DNA of 64,000 bases, taken from the NCBI GenBank assembly GCA_038380435.1, contig JAWZYU010000777.1:1-64000 (forward strand), given 5' to 3'. Source of the stretch: Ryuthela nishihirai (lineage: Eukaryota; Arthropoda; Arachnida; Araneae; Heptathelidae). The notes under the pieces were generated by a model. It was not told where the DNA came from and did no database searches. It worked only from the letters and a program-made list of their open reading frames with translations. The translations under genes and the position numbers were made by a program. Position 1 is the stretch's first letter. Each line of letters begins with the position of its first letter. Positions 10,930-22,223 of the stretch are shown piece after piece.

Positions 10930-11530
10930 GAGGTGTTGTGGAAGTCTTCATGCACAAAGACATGCTTCAACAGAAAAAAATCATTTAATGTGGTTTGATC
11001 AGTTTTAGAGCCAATACCTGTGGGCAAATAAGCTTTTACAGATGAGTTCAGATTCAGTTTGAACACCTATTCTCAAAGTTTGTTCATCTAGAGAAAACAT
11101 GGAATTCGCCATGCTGTTACATCAGAGAAAAACATTATTTTGGTGACAGTCCTAAGGTAGTTTGGGCTGGCTACTTAATGATACATAGAATTAATTCTTA
11201 CACCCTGAGCGACTTTTCCAGGATGCTGTCCTGATTTTTTTATCGATGATAATGCCATTTCCCATAGGGATCATGTGATTAACAATTTCCTTGAAAGTGA
11301 CGAACCGGACATTGAATCCAATTGAGCGAGTATGTAGGGCATCCTGGTGAAGTGAATTGTAAAGCAATCTTTCTGCTGGCTCGGGTATCTGCACTTGTGG
11401 AAAGTGGACATTACTGTAAAACCTCACCAATAGCCTTGTCTACAATACAAGAACACCTTATTAACATCTTTTTCCACTAATTCCAGCACCTCCATTTTGG
11501 AACTGCATGCTCTCATAGAAAGTACTCATA
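10930..11530 (+). pseudogene. Tc1-like transposase remnant (fourth family)
   Basis: Plus-strand frames give FTDEFRFSLNTYSQ (normally DESRFSL, the first catalytic Asp block), then HAVTSEKNIILVTVL, and further on FFIDDNAISHRDHVINNFLE. The last matches the DDNARPH block with the second catalytic Asp followed by the VxxFLE helix. Stops and shifts break the frame throughout. The expected WPxxSPDLNPIEH segment is degraded. No TIRs were located. It lies 150 bp from the host exon at 11,687. Confidence 0.65.
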
Positions 11531-11686
11531 CATATTATATGAATTCATCATTATCCCAGTTGCAGTTACTAGTGTAAAAGTACCTTTCATATAACATTTA
11601 ATTGTATTTCAGTTAGGTAAATTTTTTGCCCATTATCCTTTAAAGAACAAATGTATTTTTAATGCAAAATAAAATTAAAAAATTAC

Positions 11687-11842
11687 CTCATATTTAGCAC
11701 AAATTTCAGCCATGTTTTCTAAAAATGATCCGCCTTGAAGTTTAACTGTTTCCACAGGTCCAGCTCCAGGGATGACTTTCATTTCGCATTCTTCACAAGC
11801 AATGAGGCACATTAAACCCAGCATAATACATCCTTGGTATGT
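11687..11842 (-). CDS. TEP1: Host exon: TEP1-like protein, vWA-region segment
   Basis: This 156-bp minus-strand exon has a clean acceptor (TTTTTAAAAACAG before 11,842) and donor (GTAATT after 11,687). It is open in phase 0 and encodes 52 residues: TYQGCIMLGLMCLIACEECE, then MKVIPGAGPVETVKLQ and ENMAEICAKYE. There are no stops, frameshifts or TE similarity, unlike its surroundings. The pattern (a small-residue/Leu-Met helix, then a beta strand of the MKVIP type) fits the von Willebrand A-like part of telomerase protein component 1, which follows the TROVE module. It continues directly from the exon at 36,456-36,630, whose last codon is also complete. TEP1 is a large RNP protein associated with vaults and telomerase. 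Identity rests on remembered family sequence; a Ro60-type TROVE protein is the alternative. Confidence 0.68.
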
Positions 11843-12482
11843 CTGTTTTTAAAATATTTGAAGTATATTACACCTAAAACTTACTAATTTTTCTAAATTT
11901 GTAAGAAAAATTTACTGTACACTACTTGCAGTTCTAAAAAGCATAAATCAGGTTGGAAAATCAATGGGCAAATATTTTGAAACTAATTTTAAGCAAAAGT
12001 AAAACCATTATAGTACCTTCTATTCAGATTATTGGTTTATAAAAAAAGTTTCAAACATAATAAAATATTGGTCTGTAAATGGTAGCTAGGTAGTCACTGG
12101 AAGAAGACTATGCACCAATCCCCTGTGATGATGCATAGAACCGGCCAGGCCTAGCACCTAATGTCCGACCCCGCCTTCTCGTGGTGCAGACTGTTAGTAC
12201 CTTTCAAAAGAGATACTCTCTTGTGGAAGTGAACGGAAGGGGAGGGCTGCCAGATTAGTGTAGCCTACTGATCTGGACAACTATGGCTACTTTTCCTTTC
12301 TTTTCTACCCTGCTGAGGAGTGGTCAACCACACAGAGTCCTGGTGCTGACCATATAAACCCACTGGACAGATATATGGCTATGAGCTTGATTATGGATCC
12401 TGATTTTGCTGCACTGGTGGGCTTCTGTGGTGGGAAAATCTTCCGCTGTGTTTTCTGTTTGTTTGAGGGTTGACAGCCCCAA

Positions 12483-13508
12483 GTGAATAGATTCACAGGA
12501 TATGTTTATCAGCTGGTGGATAATCCTGAGCAGAGTCATCGCAGGCACCTCAACCCTTCGCTTCTACTGGCATCGTCAAATTCTACATTGGCGGAAGTCT
12601 CCAAGTGCAGATGGCTTCAGCCTTTAGTGGTGAAGGAACGGGTCTTTATCCCAATGTCTGCGATTAGGGGGCTGTTAGATATCGTCGGCATTCCCTCTCT
12701 CAATAAACACAGTTTCTTTAAACATCCCACTAACCATTTTCTCTCCATAGGTAGTTGGAATGTGAGGTTTCTGCACAGAGCTCTTTCTCTTGATGTCCTC
12801 ACACAAGAATTCCACCATTATAATTCAGATATTCTTGGCTTGCAAGAGACCAGATGGACAGATAAAGGTCAGATTCTTAAAAATAATCTTAAATTTCTTT
12901 CAGGGAGGGACGACAATAAGCATCACCAAGGCGTGGGTCTGCTTCTCAGCAGACACGCTAGTGATGCTCTTCTAGGATATGAGTGCATTAATGAAAGGTC
13001 TCTTACAGCAAAATTTCAGACAAGCATTAAGAACTTGAATGTTATCTGCTGTTATGCCCCCACTGAGGATGCCAATGAGGATGAGATGAATATGTTTCAT
13101 GAACAACTTCAGGATATTTTGAATTCTGTCAAGATAGGAGATATTACCCTTGTTCTTGGTGACTTCAATGCCAAAGTTGGTACTGATTCTGACCTTTGGG
13201 CAGGAGTAATAGGCCCTTTTGGTATTGGTAGCTGCAATGGCAATGGGCAACATCTCCTACAGGTAAGTAAATTCAATGGATTCAGAATAACTAACACTTA
13301 TTACAAACACCGCGACATACATAAGTACACATGGGTTTCACCTAATGGGCTGCATAAGATTATGACTGATTCCATATTAATAAACAGAAAATGGGCTAGT
13401 TCTGTTAGGAATACCAGGGCATATAAGGGAGCTGAAACTGGATCTGACCATTACCTTGTTAAGAGTGTGTTGCAACTTAAACTTCAAAAGTGTTGTGCTA
13501 GGGTTTAA
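12483..13508 (+). pseudogene. LINE endonuclease (APE-type) region
   Basis: The frame encodes an apurinic-type endonuclease: SIGSWNVRFLHRA (first strand), LGLQETRWTDKG with the catalytic Glu, NVICCYAPTEDANEDE, TLVLGDFNAKVGTDSD with the GDFN catalytic Asp/Asn, and GSDHYLV, which contains the expected SDH motif. All key motifs are present. The enzyme nicks target DNA for target-primed reverse transcription. The first ATG lies at 12,483, but the roughly 80 residues before SIGSWNVR are poorly conserved, so the true start is uncertain; a later Met at 12,656 is possible. The frame stops at 13,508 because of a frameshift relative to the RT. Confidence 0.85.
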
Positions 13509-15082
13509 AAATTTTTCTTTTAATACTGAAGCTCTAAAAGATCAAGTTATAGCCACAGCTTACCATGATAGGTTACTTAGTCATTATGACAGTCATGGTT
13601 TGCTTACTACTGAAGTTGAGGAAGAATGGGATAATTTTAAACAGGCTCTTTTGGACACTAACAGTACTCTTTTAGGAAAAAAGGAGCAGAAGAGACAGAA
13701 TTATCTGAGTGATAAGGCACTTGAGCTTATTTTGGAAAGAAAGAACTGCAGGAATGTCCTTAATCAATACCCTACAAGTTCTAACAAAAAGCATTACAGA
13801 GAACTTAATAAACATGTAAAAGATCAGTTAGCTGCTGATAAGAATCTTTGGCTTGATGGTTTGTCTGACAAAGCCGAGGAAGCAGTTAGACAGCACAACA
13901 GCAGAGAGCTGTACCAGAGAGTTAATGTATTGTGTGGTAGAAAACGGACAGGTATACAAGGATTGAAGGATAAACAAGGTAAGGTTATAGAAGGGGAGGA
14001 TTCTGTCATGGCTAGGTGGGCTGAGCATTTCAGTGATGTTCTAAACAATGTAGTTAGTTCTACTCCCATTGTTTGCAATGATGATAGATGCATTGGTGGC
14101 TTTAATGTTGGCCCAATAACACAATCTGAAGTTATTTTGGCTGTTTCTAAACTTAAACTACATAAATCCCCAGGGGTAGATGAAATTACTACAGAAATGC
14201 TTAGAGCTGGGAATGTTTCGGTTACCACTTGGATGACTGAAATTCTGAATATCTTTCATGATAAAGGCATGGTTCCTAAGGATTTTACCAGAGCTATTGT
14301 TATCCCTATTTTCAAAAAAGGTGATCGCAGTTCTTGTGATAACTATACGGGTATAAGCTTACTCTCTGTTCCAGGTAAAGTTCTTTCCATGATTGTGCTT
14401 AATAGAATTAGAATTGACAGTCAATTGAAGGATGACAGTCAATTGAAGAGTTGACAGTCAATTGTGTCAGTTGACAGAAGGTCAATTGAAGGTTGACAGT
14501 CAATTGCGTGATGCGCAATGTGGATTAAGAAGTGGTAGGGGATATGTGGATCAGATATTTTCACTTGGGCAGATTCTTGAAAAATGTTTCGAGTTTCAGA
14601 AACCTTTGGTTGCTAGCTTTGTTGATTTCAAAAAGGCTTTCGACTCTGTTGATCGTCATAATTTGTGGTTGATTGTGATATCATATGGTATACCAGACAA
14701 GTTAGTTAACATAATGAAAGCTCTCTATAATAACACTGAGTCGTGTGTGAGAGTTGGTAAGGCTTGTAGCAATTGGTTTAGCATTACTTCTGGTGTTCGA
14801 CAAGGGTGCATTTTGTCTCCTTTTCTCTTTAGCTTAGTTATTGATTATGTTATGCGAAATTCACTTCAAGGGAAAGATTTTGGCCTTAAATGGACTGGAG
14901 TTACGAAAATTTCTGATTTAGATTATGCTGATGATTTAGCCCTTTTGGCAAATGATGTTGATGAGATGAACTCTTTCATTCGAGCTGTTGATGGGACTGG
15001 TAGTAGAGTAGGTTTGGTTATAAACAGAGAGAAAACTAAAGGGATGAAAATTGGTCAGGCAGGATGTGATTCAGTTATCTGA
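13456..15082 (+). pseudogene. LINE linker and reverse transcriptase core, two frames
   Basis: The first frame (to 14,454) covers the connector (NFKQALLDTNSTLLGKKEQK, RKNCRNVLNQYP) and RT motifs 0-2 (KSPGVDEITTEMLRAG, AIVIPIFKKGDRSSC). It ends in an expanded minisatellite at 14,411-14,507. The second frame (14,462-15,082) has SFVDFKKAFDSVDRHN (catalytic Asp of motif A), ITSGVRQGCILSPF (motif B) and LDYADDLALLAN (motif C, YADD intact). It ends early because one base is lost near 15,080 compared with copies 5 and 7. Catalytic residues survive but the protein is broken at least three times. Confidence 0.88.
14411..14507 (+). repeat. Minisatellite expansion inside the LINE RT frame
   Basis: About five imperfect copies of a unit containing GACAGTCAATTG stand where other LINE copies have one (for example at 7,734-7,745 and 48,575). 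The expansion adds roughly 75 bp and breaks the RT frame. Confidence 0.9.
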
Positions 15083-15267
15083 ATGGTTGCAGTCTTGAGC
15101 AGGTGTCACAGTTTAATTATCTTGGAAGCTATATAACGGATACTTGTGATGTGTGGCACAATATTAACAGATGAATAGGGATTACTGTCAGGACTTTTAA
15201 GAATCTATGAAAAGTGTGGAGAAATAGGCATATACACTAAAAGACTAAATTTAGACTGCATAATAGT

Positions 15268-15693
15268 TTGGTTATTTCTAGGGTTAGTTATGGTAGTGAA
15301 ACTTGGACATTTTGTAAACTAGATAACAGAAAACTAGATGCTTTTGATTCCAGATGCTTACGCAGTATCTTGGGCATTAGGTGGTTCAACTTTGTAACTA
15401 ATGATGAGGTTAGGCAAAGGAGTTTGCAACCTCCTTTAAGCAGCATATTGTGCAGAGACAGACTCCGTTGGTTTGGCCATGTTGCCCATATGAATAATTA
15501 TAGATTAGCGAATAGGGTTATGAACAGTGTGCATAAAGGCCTCAGAAAGAAGGGGAGACCCAGGATGCGGTGGGCAGACAATGTCAAACAGGACCTTGTT
15601 AGAATTGGTGTGCAGTGGCCAGATGCAGTAGATGTAGCTCAGGATAGACTTGTTTGGAGAACTAAATTACACGGTCTGGTTGGACCTCCGTAG
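15268..15693 (+). pseudogene. LINE C-terminal domain
   Basis: This frame encodes SRVSYGSETWTFCK, SRCLRSILGIRWFNFV, RDRLRWFGHVAHMNNYRLAN and GRPRMRWADNVKQDL, then KLHGLVGPP and a stop at 15,693. The RLRWFGHV and GRPRxRWxDxVxxDL pattern is the conserved C-terminal end seen in RTE-type LINE proteins. About 25 bases separate the stop from the microsatellite tail, so the 3' UTR is minimal. Confidence 0.88.
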
Positions 15694-15718
15694 CCCATGG
15701 CTGCTTGATGATGATGAT

Positions 15719-18606
15719 GGATAATCCTGAGCAGAGGTCATTGCATGCACCTGAACTCTTTGCTTCTATTGGCATCATCAAATTCTACATTGGAGGAAGT
15801 CTCCCGGTGTAGATGGCTTCAGCCTTTAGTGGTGGGGGAATGGGTCTTTGCCCCATGTCTGCGATTAGGGGGCTGTTTGTTTTTTGTTGGCATTTCCTCA
15901 TTCAATAAACACAGTTTCTTTAAACATCCCACTAACCATTTTCTCTCCATAGGTAGTTGGAATGTGAGGACTCTGCACAGAGCTTTTTCTCTTGATGTCC
16001 TCACACAAGAATTCCACCATTATAATTTAGATATTCTTGGCTAGCAAGAGACCAGATGGACAGATAAAGGTCAGATTCTTAAAAATAATCTTAAATTTCT
16101 CTTTTCAGGGAGGGACGACAATAAACATCACAAAGGCGTGGGTCTGCTTCTCAGCAGACACGCTAGTGATGCTCTTCTAGGATATGAGTGCATTAATGAA
16201 AGGTTTCTTACAGGAAAATTTCAGAGAAGCATTAAAGACTTGAATGTTATCTGCTGTTATGCCCCCACTGAGGATGCCAATGAGGATGAGAAGGATAGGT
16301 TTTATGGACAACTTCAGGATATTTTGAATTCTGTCAAGAAAGGAGATATTACCCTTGTTCTAGGTGACTTCAATGCCAAAGTTGGTACTGACTCTGACCT
16401 TTGGGGAGGGGTGATTGGCCCTTTTGGTATTGGTAGCTGCAATGGAAATGGGGAACGTCTCCTACAGGTAACTAAACTCAATGGTTTCAGAATAACTAAC
16501 ACTTATTACAAACACCGTGACATACTTAAGTAAACATGGGTTTCACTTGATGGGCTGCATAAGAATATGATTGATTATATATTAATTTACAGCAAATGTG
16601 CTAGTTCTGTTAGAATACCAGGTCATATAGGGGAGCTGAAATTGGATCTGACCATTACCTTGTTAAAAGTGTGTTGCAACTTAAACTTAAAAGTGTTGTG
16701 CTAGGGTTTAAAAATTTGCTTTTAATACTGAAGCTCTGAAAGACCCAGTTATATCCAAGGCTTACCATGATAGGTTACTTATTCATTATGACAGTCATGG
16801 TATGCTTACTACTGAAGTTGAGGAAGAATGGGATCATTTTAAACAGGCAATTTTGGACACTAAGAGTACTGTTTTAGGAAAAAAGGAGCAGAAGAGACAG
16901 AATTATCTGAGTGATAAATTCACTTGAGCTTATATTGGAAAGAAAGAACTGCAGGAATGTCCTTAATAAATACCCTACTAGTCCTAATAGAAAGCATTAC
17001 AGAGAACTTAAACGTGAAAAAGATCAGTTAGCTGCTGATAAGAATCTTTGGCTTGATGGCTTGATTGACAAAGCCGAGGAAGCAGCTAGACAGCACAACA
17101 GCAGAGAGCTGTACCAGATAGTTAATGTTTTGTGTGGTAGAAAAAAGGAAGGGATTGAAGAATAAACGATGTAAGGTTATAGAAGGTGAGTGTTCTGTCA
17201 TGGCTAAGTGGACTGAGCATTTCAGTGATGTTCTAAACAATGTGATTAATTTTACTCCAATTTTTTTGCAATGATGATAGATGCATTGCTGGCTTTAATG
17301 TTGGCCCAATAACACAATCTGAAGTTATTTTGGCTCTTTCTAAACTTAAACTTCATAAATCCCCAGGGGTAGATGAAATTACTACAGAAATGCTAAGAGC
17401 TGGGAATGTTTCGGTTACCACTTGGATGACTGAAATTCTGAATATCTTTTATGATAAAGGCATGGTACCTAACGATTTTACCAGAGCTATTGTTATCCCT
17501 ATTTTCAAAAAAGGTGATCGCAGTTCTTGTGATAACTATAGGAGCCTACTCTCTGTTCCAGGTAAAGTTCTTTCCATGATTGTGCTTAATAGAATTAAGA
17601 ATCTGGTTGACAGGCAATTGCGTGATGAGCAATGTGGATTCAAAAGTGGTAGGGGATGTGTGGATCAGATATTTTCACTTAGACAGATTCTTGAGAAATA
17701 TTTAGGGTTTCAGAAACCTTTGGTTGCTAGCTTTGTTGATTTCAAAAAGGCTTTTGACTCTGTTGATCATCATAATTTGTGGTTCATTGTGAGATCATAT
17801 GGTATACCTGACAAGTTAGTTAACATAATGAAAGCTCTCTATAATAACACTGAGTCGTGTGTGAGAGTAGTAGAGTAGGTTAGTTATAAACAGAGAGAAA
17901 ACTAAAGTGATGAAAATTGGTCAGGCAGGCTGTGATTCGGTTCATCCAAATGGTTGCAGTCTTGAGCAGGTGTCACAGTTTAATTATCTTGGAAGTTATA
18001 TAACAGATACTTGTGATGTGTGGCACAATATTAACTGATGACTAGGGATTACTGTCAGGACTTTTAAGAATCTATGGAAAGTGTGGAGAAATAGGCATAT
18101 ACACTAAAAGACTAAATTTAGACTGTATAATAGTTTGGTTCTTTCTAGGGTTAGTTATGGTAGTGAAACTTGGACATTTTGTAAACAAGATAACAGGAAA
18201 CTAGATGCTTTGGATTCCAGATGCTTACGCAGTATCTTGGGCATTAGGTGGTTCAACTTTGTAACTAAAGATGAGGTTAGGCAAAGGAGTTTGCAACCTC
18301 CTTTAAGCAGCATATTGTGCAGTAACAGACTCCGTTGGTTTGGCCATGTTGCCCGTATGAATAATTATAGATTGGCGAATAGGGTTATGAACAGTGTGCA
18401 TAAAGGCCTCAGAAAGAAGGGGAGAGCCAGGATGCGGTGGGCAGACAATGTCAAACAGGACCTTGTTAGAATTGGTGGTGCAGTGGCCAGATGCAGTAGA
18501 TGTAGCTCAGGATAGACTTGCTTAGAGAACTAAATTGCACGGTCTGGTTGGACCTCTGTAGCCCATGGCTGCTTGAGGATGATGATGGTAATGATGATGA
18601 TTTGGT
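15719..18606 (+). mobile_element. RTE-like LINE, tandem second copy (copy 7)
   Basis: The copy starts inside the 5' UTR (TGGATAATCCTGAGCAGA), directly at the tail of copy 6, and ends with a GAT-type tail at about 18,580-18,606. It encodes endonuclease (15,745-16,044 and 16,138-16,533, broken by a stop after DILG), linker (16,911-17,165), RT N-terminal half (17,330-17,878) and the C-terminal domain (18,135-18,515). A deletion at about 17,870 removes RT motifs B and C including YADD. The order relative to copy 6 is head-to-tail. Confidence 0.9.
17330..17878 (+). pseudogene. LINE reverse transcriptase lacking YADD
   Basis: The frame runs from LSKLKLHKSPGVDEITTEML through VIPIFKKGDRSSCDNY and FVDFKKAFDSVDHHN to NNTESCVRV. 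It then jumps straight to the sequence that normally follows the YADD block (SRVG region). About 240 bp are missing, with short GGTA/GTAGAGT-like homology at the junction. Motif A survives; motifs B and C are gone. Confidence 0.85.
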
Positions 18607-18685
18607 TCAAATTTTTTTATTCTTGTTCCAATCACCAAAATATTGAAATCTTCCAGTTACTTGGCGACAAATCAATAGAAAATGA

Positions 18686-19520
18686 AATACACTGCTGGCC
18701 GTTAAAGGTGCAACTCCAGAAAAGACTACAGATATCACAGCCATATTTAGTAAACACATAGCTTAGGTTACAAGGATCAAATGATTAGAAATACAACTCG
18801 GTTAGACTTGTGGAATACAATGAAATCAGTATCTTGTGTAGTCACCATGAGTGGCAATAATCGTTGCTACATGGTCCGGCACTGAGAGGATGAGACATCG
18901 AATGTGTGTTTGGGGAATGTCACTCCATGCAGTTCATCATTGTAGCAGCTGCTGGTGTTTAGTGTGCTAGTCGTCATGAGATCATGGACCAAACATGTTC
19001 AATTTGGGACAGATCCAGTGAATGTGCAGGCCAAGGCAGAAGTGTCACATTGTGGCAATCCAGGAATTGTTATCCATGTGGTAACACCTCAGTGTTGTCT
19101 AATCTCACCAGTGGGTAACACCTCAGTGTTGGAGCCTGTGGTTGTACCACAGGTTGGCTGTTCAAAGTCCCGGTAATACGTATGAGGTGCATGCATGAGT
19201 GGATTCCAATGGCACCCTGTACCATAACACCAGAGAACAGACCTGTATGGTGCTGCATCATGAACACCATACAGGTCATGAGCATCATAATGTCTCACTG
19301 AGCCTGTTGCCACAGTAACGCCAGATATGGATTCGCCCATCATGGTGCTGCATACTAAAGAGGGTGCTACATCTAAAAAGACAATGTGATGCAATTCACA
19401 CATCCATGTGTGACATTCTTGGCACCATTGCAGTTGCATATGCCTCTGTTGTAGAGTCAATGGTAGCCGAAGCAATGGCCACCTAGCAAAGATGCCCCGA
19501 TGCTGCAGACAACATCAAAC
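18686..19520 (-). mobile_element. Tc1-like transposon remnant, interrupted by I-like LINE
   Basis: The minus strand encodes a decayed Tc1-type transposase. Around 19,475-19,380 it reads LRLPLTLQQRHMQLQWCQ and HHIVFLD (first catalytic Asp block). Around 19,240-19,160 it reads GVMVQGAIGIHSCMHLIRI and GTLNSQ, the GVMVWGAIG block. Near 19,010-18,960 it reads LPWPAHSLDLSQIEHVWSM, the SPDLSPIEH block with the last acidic residue. The 3' end is near 18,686 at CACTGCTGGCCGTTAAA. The 5' part is cut at about 19,530 by LINE copy A. Confidence 0.8.
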
Positions 19521-20407
19521 TATACGTGTGGCCCCACAGTGCAAGCTCCTGTACGTGGTGAGGGGACCACCCTGTGAAGGTTCTGCTGGCTCGGGTATCT
19601 CCACATGGTCCTGAACGCTCACCCGTGTGTTTGCCGTACACGGAGACTCGTGTTCTGGGAAAAGAGGATCCTGATAGTTGCTTGGAAGTCCCAGTCTTTT
19701 CTCTTCAGCTGATGACTGGCAGCCCTTTGGCCGCCTTGCAATTGGAAAGCCTGTCATCATGGGGCTGGGCTGAGGATTCCGGGGCCTCTGCTCCAGGACC
19801 ACAGGATCAATCGGCTGGTGGGCAGGTCCTGCTAGGATCAACTATGCAGAGCTGTGAGTAACCTTGCTCATGTACAGGTTTTGAGAGTTACCTCACAACT
19901 TATTTTCCTTATCAAGTTATTCTATCTTTGTGAGGCCAGTTTGGTCGATCACAATTTGTTATTTTTTGCTTAGTTACTTTTGTGTAGAAAGTTTATTTCT
20001 ACACATTTCTCTTTTCATTTTCCTTTTATTTATTTGTAAGGGCTTGGCTCACTGTCTGCGTGGGTATAATGCCTGGGTAGCCCTGGCGCCCGACTGGGCA
20101 TCCCCTTGTTGAGCTCCGTGGAGGGTGGGGACAGTGGGCACTGAACCGCACAAAAACAAACAGGAGAGTAGATGATGAAATTAATGCAATCAATGCCACT
20201 AAGAGAGCTCAACATGAGCCCCCATCTTCCTTATTGTACCTGTTATCTACGCTGTCATCTTTGTCTGTGTCTTTATTCCCAAGTTTTCTGATCATCCTCT
20301 CCACAAGTGATCAGGTACTTAGGAACGTGTCCCCATTTTTTGTTAACAAAGGTTTGAAAGGTCTTGCAGGAGAGCCAAAATCTGTCAAGCGCTTATGATC
20401 TGGCAAC

Positions 20408-21129
20408 TTGCAGGTTGAGACCACTTGTTCCAAACTCTTGGAACTGCTCCTGAACGTCAGAGAGATTGGTGGAGTGGCTGTCGAGGTCACTCCCCACAAA
20501 ACATTGAATTCACACTTGCCTTCTTCCATCAAAGCAGGCATTTTCATTGAGAGGCATGGCCGTATATTCCATACCCTCTGTGCTCTTTTCAGTGTCAGAT
20601 ATACGGTCATGCCCGCACAGCTTGCCGGGACAAACCCACCTGTGCTCGCTGTGGCAGTCAGGATCACCTTGTTCCTGATTGCACAGCAGAAAAGGCAAGC
20701 TGAGTGAACTGTAGTGGTGAACATCTGGTGTACTCCTGCAACCATCCCAAGTGGAAGGAGGAAAAGGAGGTGCAACGCCTAAAGATCATGAACAACATCT
20801 CTTACGCTGAGGCAAGAAAGCTTGCTGCACTGCCCACCCCACCTGGCAAGATTTCCTATGCCAGTGCAGTCATTGGAAAGCTCACCATTCCAATGACTTC
20901 GGTGGTGGTGAAGATTGACATCAGTATAGCACCTACTAAATCTTTTTCACCTGCAGCAAGATACCTTCTGATGCAGGCGAAACCAAGGGTGGTGTCGACT
21001 TCGAAATCAATCCCCATTTCCATTCCTGCAACTCAGCCTTCCACCTCCACTGGAAGGCATCGTCCTTCCTATCCTCAGACAGCTAGACCTTCCAAACCAA
21101 AGAGGTCCCCACCGGGGCCAAAAAAATAA
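20408..21129 (+). pseudogene. LINE ORF1, gag-like zinc-knuckle protein (frameshifted)
   Basis: The start region reads VREIGGVAVEVTPHKTLNS, the RNA-binding part. After a shift the frame shows CFQCQIYGHARTAC and CARCGSQDHLVPDC, two CX2CX4HX4C knuckles, and NCSGEHLVYSCNHPKWKEE, a degenerate third. The continuing frame (20,704-21,129) has a basic, Pro/Ser-rich tail (TARPSKPKRSPPGPKK). Such proteins package LINE RNA. Compared with copy B, about 120 bp between the HKTLNS and LPSSI segments are missing. Confidence 0.85.
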
Positions 21130-21282
21130 AAAATCACTCCACCACAAAGAGCAGGTTACTGATCCTTGCCCCTCAAATGATTCCGAGGATATGGATACTG
21201 ACTACCTCCCTATTCACTAAACCGTCCTCTGAGGTCGTTAAGATCAATAGGAATTCATCCACCCACTCTTCTAAGTCCTGAG

Positions 21283-22030
21283 ATGGCCACACTCCTACAA
21301 TGGAATTGTCATGGATTCTAGAGGAATACTGACGACAACAAGGACCTCCTTCAGGCACACCAGACCACCTGTGTGTGCCTGCAGTAGACATACTTGCAGC
21401 CAGTCACAGATCCCACGATCTGACACTTTTCACTAGTTCGCTGGGACAGGGATGGAGATGGTCCAGCTCACGGGGGTGTCACCATTCTCTTTAGCAACCA
21501 TTCTCCATTCCAGGTCATACCCCTCACCACCAACTTAGAGGCAGTAGCCATCCACCTCTTCGTGGGGTTCTCCCTGACTGTCTGCTCAGTATATCTTCCA
21601 CCTAGAAGCATCGTCTTTCAGGAAGACCTTGATGATCTCTTCTCACAGCTGCCATCTCCCTTCCTCAAAATGGTAGACTTCAATGGACACAATCATCCTC
21701 TCCGCAAGTGATCAGGTACTTAGGAAAACATGTCCCCATTTTCAATTAACCAATGGGTAGGGTCCTGGAGCAGTGGCTCCTAGATCCTTCTCTCTCCCTG
21801 TTGAACACTAATGTTAATACTTACTTTCACTCACCAATCTGCACATTCACTGCCATTGACCTCACCATCTGCTCCTTGATCCTTCAACTCTTTACATGGG
21901 AGGTTGAGGACAACCCTTATGGAAGAGATCACCTCCCTGTGGTATGTACCATCTCACCAGTGGGGATCTTGCAGCCCTTCATGAGTCTTATGGTGGAGGT
22001 CGATCGGGCTGACTGGAGTGGTTTCGAGTA
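21283..22030 (+). pseudogene. LINE ORF2 endonuclease part (decayed)
   Basis: Translation from 21,283 gives MATLLQWNCHGF, HQTTCVCLQ (normally LQET; here the Glu codon is a stop) and HFSLVRWDRDGDG. The frame later gives VCSVYLPPRSIVFQEDLDDL, then a DFNGHN site (normally GDxNxH). A 55-bp stretch copied from the 5' region replaces the following bases at about 21,691-21,748. The frame then resumes with VLEQWLLDPSLSLLNTN and ends in the DHLPV segment. Multiple stops. Confidence 0.82.
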
Positions 22031-22223
22031 GCTCTCTGAGCTCAATGACCACTCTGTCAACCAGGAGCCCATCAGCGTGGCAGTAGCGGAGATAACGGAC
22101 TGTATTGCATGCAATTGATGCATCTGCATCCACAATTCCTGAAACTTCGATACGGTTTCCTCGTTTTCTGAAACCGTGGTGGAATCCAGATTGCACCACA
22201 GTTCATAAGGCTCAGAACAAGGC

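Larger units (their letters stand above)
12072..15719 (+). mobile_element. RTE-like LINE, nearly full length (copy 6)
   Basis: This is the best copy, about 3.65 kb. It starts at the family 5' terminus (TCTGTAAATGGTAGCTAGG), has a 5' UTR of about 0.4-0.6 kb, then one broken long frame: endonuclease (12,483-13,508), linker and N-terminal RT (13,456-14,454), RT core (14,462-15,082) and C-terminal domain (15,268-15,693). It ends in a GATGATGATGATGG tail near 15,719. Length, single EN-RT frame and microsatellite tail fit the RTE clade. The endonuclease resembles that of bovine CFDP2, which is RTE-derived. A second copy begins immediately downstream in the same orientation. Confidence 0.93.

Noticed and set aside
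12072..18606. Active, protein-coding LINE
   Set aside because: Both tandem copies have frameshifts, stops and deletions in the EN-RT frame.
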